Source of the DNA: Sporodiniella umbellata
Lineage: Eukaryota; Mucoromycota; Mucoromycetes; Mucorales; Rhizopodaceae
Direction of reading: 5' to 3'
Assembly (NCBI GenBank): GCA_025677835.1
Contig: JAIXMR010000187.1
Coordinates: forward strand, 1 to 16,114
DNA: 16,114 nt
Shown: positions 1 to 9,410 of the stretch, one piece after another
Numbering within the stretch: position 1 is the first letter of the stretch
Layout: each line of letters opens with the position of its first letter
Position numbers and translations under genes: made by a program
The notes under the pieces: model-generated
Database searches by the model: none
What the model was told of the DNA's origin: nothing
The model's input: the letters and a program-made list of their open reading frames with translations, nothing else

Positions 1-133
1 CTTTTTAGCTAACTTTGTAAATAAACTTGCTTTTTTTTTTTTCCACTTATCGTTATTACCATTGCTATCTTATATACATTCCTTCCTATCTATACTCTCA
101 TTTCATCACAAATAGCTAAATACTTTTATTTTC
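1..133 (+). promoter_or_regulatory. Upstream region of the SLA1-like gene
   Basis: AT-rich leader with a T tract near 31-42, a TATATA at 71-76 (58 nt before the ATG) and a pyrimidine-rich stretch at about 80-108 just before the start codon, as is common before fungal start codons. The window edge cuts the rest of the promoter. No specific operator is recognised. Confidence 0.4.
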
Positions 134-3100
134 ATGAAATTTATTGACATATGTACTGCACTTTACGATTACCAGTCGCAAAGCAATGAAGAGCTTTCCT
201 TCAAAACATACGATATCTTATATATAATCGAGAAAGGAAATGCCGATTGGTTTAAGGCTCAAGTAAAAACCAAAAACGGAGACGGGCCTTCAGGGCTTGT
301 TCCTACAAACTACATAGAGAAAGTAAAAGAGAGATAGAAAAAGAAAGGAGACAGTGCTAATCTAATAGTTTACCTCTTTATAAGACTCGTCCGATTGGAA
401 TTGCTAAAGCACTTTACGATTATCAGCCGCGATCAACAGACGAGCTTGGGTTTAAAGAAAAGAGTACAATGATACTTTATGACAAAGAAGACTCAGACTG
501 GTATTTTGCAAAAACTGATGATGGGAACTACGGCCTTGTTCCTAGTAACTATATTGAAAATTCCAGTGATACAAAGAACTCAGAGTCTATCCATGAGCCA
601 AAGTGGGGTATTGCCTTGTATAGCTTCAGCCCGCAGGACCAAGAAGAAACACAACTACAAGAACACGAAGAAGTATTGGTGCTTGACTATGTTAGCAACC
701 AGGATTGGTGGACAGTGAGACATAAGGGTGGTACTTCTGGAGTTGTCCCTGCTGCTTATATTGAGTTTAAAGACAAAAAAGAAACAGAGCAAAAGATTGA
801 AAAAGGAGATATTAACCGCGACACTCAATTGAACAAGGAGCTAGAAAAAGAAAAATTAAGACAATTAGAAGCTGAAAGAAGGCGTAAAATGCAAGAAGAA
901 TCTAGGCAAAAGGAGAATGAAGAAAAAAAAAGACAAGCAACAGTAAGAGCTCAATTGGCCAAAGTGCGGTGGCTAAATATCCCTTTTTGTTAGATAGAGG
1001 CTGCTAAGAGTCTACCCTCTACTCAAACACAAAGCGGATCCCCAAGTAAGATTGTATTGTACCAAAGTTGTTTGAATTAACAAACCTGTATCGATAGGGC
1101 GTAGTGAAACTTCCACTCCGCTACCACCTTTAGGTAAGCCAAGTAACTATTGATTCTTTTTTGACATGTTTCTTTCTAGTAAAAAACCAAGCTGACTCGG
1201 ATATCGATTCTAACAGTACATACATACTACTACCTATCCCTTTTTTTGTTCCTTAACAAATTATTTTAGAGCCAAACTGCACAAAAGTTAGATGGTGGAC
1301 AGACCGCACAGGCGCGTTCAAAGTTGAGGCTGAGCTGCTATCTTGTAATAATGGAAAAATCAAGCTATTCAAATCTAATGGTGTGAAAATCGATGTTCCT
1401 GTGGAAAAGATGTGCATCGAAGACCTTCAATATATAGAAAGAATGACAGGGCAAAAACTCTTAAACAGTGGCAGCTCGCCTTCTCAGTTTTCTTGGCTTG
1501 ATTATTTTAAAAAGATAAATATACCATATGATCCGTCTGTTCGATATGCGAAGGCCTTTCAAAGAGAGGGCTTTGGAGAAAAAGATTTAGAAAAGTTTAC
1601 CTATGGCAAAATGAAATCACTTGGGATGGCAGAAAAGCATGTCCGGAGACTGCAGAGATTTATTGAAACAAATCACGCAGAGCCTATATCTGATGATGAA
1701 AGTTCCAAGCCTAGATTACAAAAGAAAAGGAATGTCACCTTTGGCCCTGTCACGTATATTGAGGACTATGCTGTTATTGTGAATGGAGATGAAGAGACAG
1801 GTGGTTATCTCTTGTTTGAAAAAAAGGAAAGGGATGGGCAGTTTGATAGAGTGTCTCAGGACCAGGAAATCAAGCCAATAAACAACATCGGACTTCACAG
1901 AAGAGGTATATAATGATGAGCCACCAAAAGAAACCTCGTTTATATATATATATATATATAATTTAGCTACTGGAAGGTCGGTTTCTTCTCTTCCAGCTCT
2001 TACAGCGTCAGATCCTAGTACTATTACAAGCACTAGAACGAATCAGAAGTTTGTACACCCACAACCACAAAAACAACTACTTTTACCCTCATCGGCTAAT
2101 CACGCTGCCAGCTTATCATACAATCAATCCACTCTTGACGATGACGCTTGGACTCCTCGTCCTAATCCCTTATCCTCTTCTAAACAACTCACCTCTAATA
2201 GCACTTTTTCCACAGGGTTAGTCTCCAGTTGTGTACAGCCTCAGATACTTCCTTGCCAAAGACCTATTTCCCAAACGTCCCAACACAGAGCAGCCGATTC
2301 TCAGTTACTAGAAAGTTGGGAAAAAGGATTGTCACTAGTTACTTCTACTAATTCAGTCCCAAGCAACACTACACCTGAAAGCAATAAACCTGGATCTGTT
2401 TTTAGTCAAAATAGCTCTCAAGTTCTTCAACAACAACAGATGACAGGCTCATATAGTGTCAGTTTAGGTAGCGTTTCACCTTCCTTTCAATCACAGTCGA
2501 TTCCTTCTTTTCAGCAAGAGCATCGCTCTTCAAGTCAGTTTGATACACTAAATGTTGGAAATAATAATCACTTTGGAACTTCGCCTATACTTCAAGGGCA
2601 GACTCTCGAACAGCCAGGAGTGTTCGCGTCAATGGATAGAGGATTCACTGGATCCTCAGCTTCTCTCCAAAACCATAAGACTGGACAGTTTAACTTACAT
2701 TTATCAGAAAACGACAGTTTTCGAGGTACACCGCCGCAGCCAAGTAGTTTTATTTCACCATCTACCCCATTGGGATATTTTCAAAACAATGGCTCATCTG
2801 TGCAGGCCCAATACACAAAGCCCGATTTAACGCCTACAGGACCAGCTCCTCTGCAGTCTCAAACCACAAGCAATAGAAGCTGGACCACAGCAAGTAAGAA
2901 CGATTTTCCTAATGTTTTTGTGGGTACCTAAGGCTAACTGTTTGCTTATAGCACCAGACAACCCTTTCGGTAATAGAGTAATGAGTGTACCTGTGCTTCA
3001 AGCCAACATGCACTCTTTCAATACACCTCTAACTACTGAACATTCAGCCAATACTACAGATCCAAACGATAAATATGCTGTATTCAAGACGATCAATATC

Positions 3101-3270
3101 TCATCATCTAGTATTTTGAAACCAGGTAACACTATATACTCCATATCATTGTTTATTTATTTTGCTTTTGTCATGTAGATGCACTTTTGCAACAACAGAC
3201 ATGCTTCAATCCGACACCAACACAACAGTACAATACTACATTTGGAAATACACATCAGTATCAGTGGTAG
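134..3270 (+). CDS. SLA1: SLA1-like actin/endocytosis adaptor protein (9 exons, 899 aa)
   Basis: Exon model: join(134..322, 385..942, 994..1045, 1098..1133, 1180..1215, 1270..1905, 1967..2893, 2952..3125, 3179..3270). It totals 2700 nt, all splice phases agree, and the introns are 46-62 nt. The protein has SH3-1 (about 4-62, ALYDY and VPTNYIE), SH3-2 (about 66-122, ALYDY and VPSNYIE), SH3-3 (about 136-191, DWW and VPAAYIE) and a charged Glu/Lys/Arg coiled-coil stretch to about 249. These are followed by SHD1 (about 292-350), a SAM-like SHD2 (about 364-423, containing WLDYF and RYAKAF), a short DDDAW motif and a Ser/Gln-rich tail with one NPF (815-817). This order is that of yeast Sla1, which links cargo, clathrin and the Arp2/3 activators at cortical actin patches. 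The tail is shorter than in yeast Sla1 (about 1240 aa) and has no array of LxxQxTG repeats, only near matches. The start gives a family-typical N-terminus directly before SH3-1. Confidence 0.93.
1940..1961. repeat. (TA)n microsatellite inside an SLA1 intron
   Basis: About ten TA units lie in the sixth SLA1 intron (1906-1966), just before the 3' splice site. The intron is still of normal length (61 nt), so the repeat supplies much of its body. Confidence 0.85.
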
Positions 3271-3292
3271 AAATTAGGCGCTTGAGTATAAG

Positions 3293-3298
3293 AATAAA
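3293..3298 (+). promoter_or_regulatory. AATAAA polyadenylation signal of the SLA1-like gene
   Basis: Exact AATAAA 23 nt after the SLA1 stop codon, followed by T-rich sequence at 3303-3324. Confidence 0.6.
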
Positions 3299-3409
3299 GA
3301 GATATTTTTTCCTCCTTTTTTTTTAAAAACAAAATTCGTGCAACTGATTTGGACTCAAAGAAAGGTTGTGTGCATTAATTGAACAGACATTTTTAATGTA
3401 CCTGAGCTG

Positions 3410-3431
3410 ACACCGTAGTGTAAGACGGTGT
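3410..3431. other. 7-bp inverted repeat followed by T-run in a convergent intergenic region
   Basis: ACACCGT (3410-3416) and ACGGTGT (3425-3431) are perfect inverted copies around an 8-nt loop, followed by TTTT. The site lies between the convergent SLA1 and membrane-protein genes. It looks like a bacterial terminator, but in fungal DNA this is probably a chance hairpin or part of a 3' UTR. Confidence 0.35.
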
Positions 3432-3450
3432 TTTTGGATTGCTATTTATT

Positions 3451-3768
3451 CTAGTACTTGACGACTTCGCCATTGTGAACTCCGTATTTAGGGTATTTTC
3501 TGATACGGCTGTTTGTTACTGAACACAGCCAAGCATGGATCATCACAAAGATGCTGGTTAAAAAGACTGAACTGACAGCGATTGGAAGTAGAAAAAAAAA
3601 ACTGAATCCAACGGCTGTTAAAGTGCAAAACATCCAAAGAGTGCCATGCAAGATGGCAACAGTAAAGATAAGCAGGATGTTTATAAGAAGAAGCAGTATG
3701 ATGGGTATAGCGGACGCAAGAACAGAGGTATAGGCAATCAATCTAAAGCTTTGACTTTCCTTATTCAT
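3451..3768 (-). CDS. Small multi-pass membrane protein, possibly promethin/LDAF1-like (105 aa)
   Basis: A single uninterrupted frame. The first ATG lies about 80 nt downstream of a TATA-like GGTTATATAGAC (minus strand, near 3849-3860), and AATAAA (minus strand, 3450-3445) directly abuts the stop codon. About 75 of 105 residues are hydrophobic, in three stretches near 10-37, 39-60 and 62-83. The start is short and polar and the C-terminal tail is basic, rich in Lys, Arg and Tyr. The pattern of Ala-Ile-Pro within the first long hydrophobic hairpin, then two further segments, resembles promethin (LDAF1), the seipin partner at ER-lipid droplet contact sites. That assignment is a guess from topology and a few residues. 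It could equally be another small ER membrane protein. Spacing to the convergent SLA1 stop is 180 nt. Confidence 0.7.
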   Translation of the reverse strand: MNKESQSFRLIAYTSVLASAIPIILLLLINILLIFTVAILHGTLWMFCTLTAVGFSFFFLLPIAVSSVFLTSIFVMIHAWLCSVTNSRIRKYPKYGVHNGEVVKY

Positions 3769-4340
3769 TAGAAGAATGTAGACTACTTTGTTGTTTATCT
3801 TACAACTCCCATAATATACTGAGTAGGGTCGATAATATTTTGGGTAGTCTATATAACCGAATACAGGTGGTTGATGAGTACTTTTTTATGCACAGGAGCC
3901 ATTCAGAGAACTGTAAATTTAGTTGTGTAACGAGTAGATGCATTTTATTTTATTTTGAAATAAAAAGCCTTTTATTTTTATTTTTGAAAATGACGTTGTT
4001 TTATTAAACATTTTCCCCAGACCTCTGAGTTGTATGTACTTTTCCTCATACTTGGTTGGTGGTTAAAATAGGGTGTGGCGCTACAATTTTTTGTACATAT
4101 TTTTTTTTTTTTTTTTTTTTTTTTTGATAGTTTTCCTTACTTTCTTTGTAAAACCCTTCGAAAGAGCCCTGTCTGTATATATATAGCGACCGCTCGTTTA
4201 CAGCTTACACCCGAAAATTCTTTGGTACAACAAAATAACTACTGTTTATAAACTTATCCGTACTTATAAACCTTGATATACACATATGTCTATATGTATG
4301 TCAACATAAAACGATTCGTTCTTTAGTTTATCTTTTTTCC
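3769..4340. promoter_or_regulatory. Divergent intergenic region between the membrane-protein and DYRK genes
   Basis: 572 nt serving both genes. On the minus side there is a TATA-like site near 3849-3860. On the plus side there is a T26 tract at 4100-4125 and a TATATATATA at 4176-4185, about 160 nt before the DYRK ATG. T-rich and A-rich runs of this kind commonly exclude nucleosomes at fungal promoters (inference). No coding sequence is seen. Confidence 0.5.
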
Positions 4341-6936
4341 ATGTCTTTTAACGGCTCCGAAAAACGTGAGCATTCTCTTTCAGATCATTGCGTAAGATGT
4401 TTTTTTTTTAAAAAAAAAAAGTAATGCAAAGGCAATTGACTTTGTCAAGTAGTCAATGTCCAAAGCTGGCGCGCCTTCAACAAAAAACAACCTGCTTTTG
4501 CGAAGTAGCTCTAATATTCGGAAAATTGCCAATAAGGTCAGCCCACCGAATAAAACAGAGATGTACACAGTACGAGACACGATTCCCACAAGGCTGCCTG
4601 CTCCTTTACGTCGGCCTACGGTAACAGAGCAGCTTAACGAAGAACACCTAACACCGCCCTCTTCACCTGAAAGAACAAAAACAAAAGCGCAGCTTGCAAA
4701 GATTCAAACAGAAAATGGTAAATCGAACCAAGAACCCTATCATTTTGATCCTTTGATATCACCTATAGAGTCGGGTATCAACAAGAAGGAGCTCTCAGTT
4801 CCTTTTTTAAGTGTGTCTTCAAAGACGGGAATTCAGGTAGAAGCCGAATTGGGAACTTTTCATTCGTTTTTAGGTTCTTGTTTCATTAATTTTTCTTTTT
4901 TTCTTTCTTTTTCTCTCTTGGTAGGTTTCATCAAGCTCAATGGATGAGTCCAAAGAAAAAAACAAAACCACCAACAACACAACCAGACTACCTATACCCA
5001 TTCAAAACAGACAATCCACAGTATCAAAGTTTGTATCCAACAAAGGGAAATGTAATGGCTTAGTGGAGAACAACGAGACTGGGCGCGAAACACAGATGCT
5101 TGAGGAGATGAATATAGGCGACAGGTCAAAGGATGACTCCACAGTATCTACGACGAAGCTTCGAAAACCCGAGATTTTTGCGTCCAAGTCTTTAAAGACG
5201 ACACACCGTCTTGTGCCGCCCTCTGAATTATTTCAAGGTCACAGTGCCAAAGAAAAAGAGAACTCGACCCAACCGTGTGCCAGTCTGGTTTCTGCCCAGG
5301 GCGTGATCAGTCAGCCTGACGATGTTGCGGAGGCAACAACCGATGATCAGAGCGAACTGAACGTAATGGAAAAAATACATGACCGACTTCAGCTGTTTGT
5401 GGATCATGAATCGATTATGCAAGAAGAAGCCTTCAAAACAAACTACAAACGTGGCTCTATTGAGGCTGGCAGTGCTCGAAGTAAGAAAGGATACATATAA
5501 CTTAGTACTCATTGTATTCTAGTGAACCTTCAGCGATACAAAGCATTTCTCTCCCCCTACGAAAAGATAGAGATATTAAAGTATCACTCTGTTTACTGCG
5601 TTGGCTCCCAGGCCGAAAAGCACATAGCAACAATGGATCAAATTACACAGAATCACGGCTACGACGACGAAAACGGCGATTATCAGATTGTTCTCAAAGA
5701 TCATTTGAATTACCGATATGAAATCACGAAAAGTCTAGGAAAAGGGTCCTTTGGTCAAGTGGTTCAATGCAAAGATATGAAGCCTCAGTCGAAAAATAGC
5801 GAAGACTCGGATCAGATCGTGGCTATAAAGATCATCCGCAACAAGAAAAGATTTCACGCTCAAGCATTAACGGAGATTAAAATACTGGAAACAATCATGC
5901 AGTTAGTAGGTGGCTGAGTCTTAAAAACGACAGGAAAAAACTAAAGGTATTCTCTCAGGATCCTCATAACAAGCATTCAATTGTACGGATGTTTGAGCAT
6001 TTTTATTTCAGAGGCCATCTGTGTATTGTTTTTGAGTGCTTGAGCTCTAATCTTTTTGAAGTCCTTCAGAAAAACTCGTACCAAGGGTTCAGTATGGGTT
6101 TGGTCAAAAGGTGAACACAAAGTGAGAAAAAAAAAACATGTTTTTGACCATGTACTAGATTTGCTACACAAATTTTGACTTCTTTAACACTTTTGGGTGA
6201 AAACAACATAATACACTGTGACCTAAAACCAGAGGTAGTTTTCTATGTTCTTCCTTAATAGATACAGCTGCTAAGAAGTTTGTTATTTTTCAATTGTAGA
6301 ACATCTTGCTTAAAAACCCAGAAAAAAGTGGTATTAGAGTCATTGATCTCGGCAGCTCGTGTTTTGTAAATGAAAGAGGTACGCGGCTTTTATCCGTTTG
6401 TTTCACATGAATTTTAATCATTTCTTTTTAGTTTATTCGTACATACAAAGTCGGTTTTATCGTGCTCCTGAAGTTATATTAGGGATGGAGTATGGGCTAC
6501 CAATAGACATGTGGAGTACGGGATGCATATTAGCAGAATTGTATACTGGTCGTCCATTATTTCCAGGTGAAAGTGAGCCTGACCAGTTAGCATGTATCAT
6601 GCAGCTAATAGGCGTACCTAAAAGGTATTACCTTGAAAAATGTGCAAGAAAAAAACAGTTTTTCGGTAAGAAAAGAGAAAGAATTTCATTTTTACTAACA
6701 AAAAAAAAAAAAAAAAAGATTTATATGATAGCCCACGAAAGTCTATAAATTCAAAAGGAAAAAAAAGAAAACCAGGCACTTTGACGTTTACCGAGGCCTC
6801 AAAAAGAACAAGTCAGGACGCTTTTGATAGAGACTTTGCCGATTTTCTTAGCAAATGTATTACATGGGAACCTTCAGAAAGGATGACCCCTGAGCAAGCC
6901 CTCAATCACTCATGGCTCAAAGGCACAAAGAAATAA
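4341..6936 (+). CDS. Class-II DYRK family protein kinase, Pom1/DYRK2-like (9 exons, 710 aa)
   Basis: Exon model: join(4341..4391, 4453..4836, 4925..5480, 5523..5905, 5959..6110, 6159..6234, 6300..6378, 6432..6665, 6719..6936). It totals 2133 nt with all phases agreeing. The first ~320 residues are a disordered Ser/Thr/Lys-rich tail. Then come a DYRK-homology box ([10 protein letters not shown]), the [11 protein letters not shown] linker and a kinase domain. The domain has a glycine loop from G403 (GKGSFGQV), the VAIK lysine K433, HCDLKPEN with catalytic D530, DLG at 550-552, the YSY autophosphorylation loop at 562-564 and RFYRAPEV. DYRKs autophosphorylate the second Tyr of YxY during folding and then act on Ser/Thr. 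Class-II members such as fission yeast Pom1 control polarity and mitotic entry; that role here is inferred. DLG replaces the usual DFG. The C-lobe insert is short. The 17-codon first exon is the least certain; an ATG at 4456 is the alternative start. Confidence 0.92.
6700..6717 (+). other. A18 tract directly before a 3' splice site (DYRK intron 8)
   Basis: The last DYRK intron (6666-6718) has a good donor and a TTTACTAAC branch site. Between branch and AG, however, it carries 18 adenines where a pyrimidine tract is usual. The splice is supported by the reading frame resuming in the conserved C-lobe of the kinase, FADFLSKC and MTPEQAL. Confidence 0.7.
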
Positions 6937-7404
6937 CACGATTTTTTTTATTATAAAATGTGTTTCATGTATGATTGTATATTTTCCTACGAGGTTTTCC
7001 CAAGCACGCTCTAGCTACAAAAGTAGCGGCTTTTCAATAAAGGACGCGTTTTTTAAAACATAGTTTTTTTTACTATGTTGAAATTCATTGGCGTCTTTAT
7101 TTGCCGCAGAGCACTGGCATGCCATTTATGTACTGTGTTTCCGAAAAAAACATACACTAAAAAAAACCTGTTTATATGCCGTAGAGCTTGTATATAGCTT
7201 GTAACAACAAATAGCTTTTCTTTAACCTTATATAAACTTTTATAATGTATTTCAGCGCCAGGCCCTGCTACTCTTACTCCTTTCTGATTGGGCTGCTGGG
7301 CATAGACAAACTCAGAATAGAAAAGTCAAATCAGTGGCGTCCTATAAATGTCCTCAATATTTTTTTCGTAAAACACTTTTTCCTTTTGCATTACCTCAAT
7401 CACC
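6937..7404 (+). promoter_or_regulatory. Intergenic region: DYRK 3' end and RAD51 promoter
   Basis: AATAAA at 7036-7041, about 100 nt after the DYRK stop, probably ends that transcript. Directly after it is ACGCGT (7044-7049), an exact MCB (MluI cell-cycle box), 356 nt before the RAD51 ATG. A 7-bp hairpin follows (AACATAG 7057-7063 and CTATGTT 7073-7079, T-rich loop). A TATA-like TTATATAAAC at 7229-7238 lies about 170 nt before the ATG, and pyrimidine-rich sequence leads to the start. In budding and fission yeast, RAD51-type genes are driven by MCB elements; the same role here is inference. Confidence 0.45.
7044..7049. promoter_or_regulatory. MCB (ACGCGT) candidate upstream of RAD51
   Basis: Exact palindromic ACGCGT. 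MBF-type factors (Mbp1/Swi6, Cdc10) bind this box in ascomycete S-phase and repair genes. It is a single copy and rather distal, so its function is unproven. Confidence 0.35.
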
Positions 7405-8594
7405 ATGTCCCAATCGCAGGCCTATGACGAAGGAGAATATTCTAACTTTACCCCTATCAACAAACTAGAAGTATGAACGGGTTTTTTTTTAATGAATCTT
7501 GCGTGCTTTTGCTTTAACTTAAATACTTTATAGGAAATTGGAATTTCTGCTTCAGACGTTAAAAAGTTACGAGACAGTGGTTATCATACAGTGGAAGCCG
7601 TTGCCTACGCCGCAAAAAAGTCACTTTTGGCTGTTAAGGGTATTTCTGAAGCAAAAGCAGATAAATTTTTGACAGAAGGTATGATGATAGAGTCCATTTA
7701 TTGCGTAGTCCGTAGTAATAAAAATGAAAATCTTTTTATTGCAGCTGCCAAACTTGTCAGCTTAGGATTTACCACAGCTACTGAAGTTCACAAGCGAAGA
7801 CAAGAAGTAATTACAATAACAACAGGATCTAAAGAGCTGGATCGTTTGTTAGGAGGTCATAAAATATACTTCGTGTTGATATTAGAGTAGAAGTATTGAC
7901 TGTTATTATAATAGGCGGTATAGAAACTGGGTCAATAACAGAAATATTTGGGGAGTTTAGAACAGGAAAAAGCCAATTATGCCATATGTTATCTGTTACT
8001 GCGCAATTACCTGTGGAAATGGGTGGGGCTCAAGGAAAATGCTTGTTTATTGATACAGAAAACACATTCAGACCCAACCGCGTACTTTCAATTGCGCAGC
8101 GCTATTCTTTGGATGGGCAGGATACCTTAGATAATATTGCGTATGCTCGAGCTTATAATACAGATCATCAAACGACTTTGTTAATTCAGGCAGCAGCAAT
8201 GATGGCAGAGACTCGTTTTGCTGTTCTTATTGTAGATTCTGCTATGGCTTTATATCGTACAGACTACGCAGGTCGTGGTGAACTTGCCGCTCGTCAAATT
8301 CATTTAGCTCAGTTTTTGCGTCAACTTCAACGATTAGCGGATGAATTTGGTGTGGCCGTTGTGATCACCAATCAGGTTGTGGCTCAGGTGGATGGAGGTG
8401 CCGCCATGTTTAATCCTGATCCAAAGAAGCCTGCAGGCGGCAACATAATTGCCCACGCTTCGTGTACACGTCTTTTTCTGAAGAAGGGGCGTGGCGAAAA
8501 CAGAATATGTAAAGTTTATGACTCCCCCTCTTTGCCCGAAAACGAGTGTCAGTTTGCTATACATGAAGAAGGTATTACCGACGCCAGTGAATAG
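7405..8594 (+). CDS. RAD51: RAD51 recombinase (4 exons, 333 aa)
   Basis: Exon model: join(7405..7470, 7534..7678, 7745..7855, 7915..8594), 1002 nt with all phases agreeing. Rad51 forms the ATP-dependent nucleoprotein filament on single-stranded DNA and performs strand exchange in homologous recombination. The N-terminal helix-hairpin-helix domain is present ([19 protein letters not shown]). The core has Walker A GEFRTGKS at residues 120-127, Walker B LIVD near 211-215, and the conserved [17 protein letters not shown] and [13 protein letters not shown] segments. Length is close to human RAD51 (339 aa). The start gives a short acidic leader before the conserved LEEIGIS helix, as expected. The third intron has an unusual donor, GTCATA, but the spliced LLGGGIETGS matches the family exactly. 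The 3' ends of this gene and the convergent lectin gene share a 271-nt spacer. Confidence 0.96.
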
Positions 8595-8865
8595 ATTGTT
8601 TTACCAGTTTTACCTCTTCAATTCATATCGTATTTTGCATAACATACAAACCTACCATTCACACATACGCCACTACATTCGCATCAGCCATGGCCTGTTC
8701 ATGTCCTATTCATCTTTACTATTATCCAGAACTAATAAATGCTTACTGTTAGTAAAGAGGCGAGTTGCGTTTCAATAATAATAAAAGTCAAAAAAACAAT
8801 AAAAAAGTTAAGCAACCACATCGTTTATACAAAAAAATTATAGATATTTTAAATATAGTGAACTA
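8595..8865. other. Convergent 3' spacer between RAD51 and the lectin gene
   Basis: Plus-strand AATAAA occurs at 8734-8739 and 8780-8785, both suitable for RAD51. No clear AATAAA was found on the minus strand here, so the lectin gene may use a variant signal. The 3' UTRs may overlap. No coding potential seen. Confidence 0.5.
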
Positions 8866-9410
8866 TTATTGCGGATAAGGAGGGTAGTTATGTAGATCTT
8901 GGGGAGGTTGTCCATAACTCGATGAAGAGGGAGGATAGTTGCCAGAAGATGGAGGGTAAGCGGAGGGCGGATAACTGTTGGCGTTGTTGGGAGGATAACC
9001 CGAAGGAGGATATCCTGTGTTATTTGGAGGATATCCTGGAGCCTGTTGAGTATAGTTTGAAGGAGAAGGTGGCGCGTGTGGAAAATCATTTGCTGATGTT
9101 GCATGACTAGGACTGAAAGGTGGAGCAGGATAGCCAGTTTGTACTTGGGGTTCAGGGAATCCAGAAGAAACTGATGGCTGAGGGAACCCAGGCTGTTGGT
9201 TACCACTTTGGGAAGATATAGAAGGTTGAGGGAAACCAGGTTGAGGGTAACTGGGTTGATGGGGACTATTGTGACTGGGAGGATATCCGGATTGATTGGC
9301 TTCAGGATAGCCAGGTGGGTTAGAAGAAATATGTTGAGGATATCCAGGGGCTGGAGGATAGGGTCCGGAGCTGTCAGGTCTGGGGTTGTTTGGGCTGAGT
9401 GGTACCCCAC
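8866..9410 (-). repeat. Imperfect short repeats encoding GYPP-type units
   Basis: On the plus strand the motif GGAGGATATCC and variants recur irregularly (for example near 8992-9002, 9004-9014, 9027-9037 and 9279-9287). On the minus strand these encode Gly-Tyr-Pro-Pro and related units. Spacing is irregular, so this is low-complexity coding DNA, not a true tandem minisatellite. Confidence 0.7.

Noticed and set aside
3410..3431. Bacterial-type intrinsic terminator
   Set aside because: Hairpin plus T-run looks right, but every surrounding gene is spliced and eukaryotic, so this mechanism does not apply.
4837..4924. Alternative shorter intron using a donor at 4874
   Set aside because: A GTTCTT donor at 4874 gives a phase that does not fit the next exon. 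GTAGAA at 4837 keeps phase 0 and continues the frame.
7245..7427. 60-codon plus-strand ORF overlapping the RAD51 start in another frame
   Set aside because: It begins only a few bases after the TATA-like site, has no protein family pattern, and overlaps the well-supported RAD51 first exon. At most it is an upstream ORF if transcription starts early.
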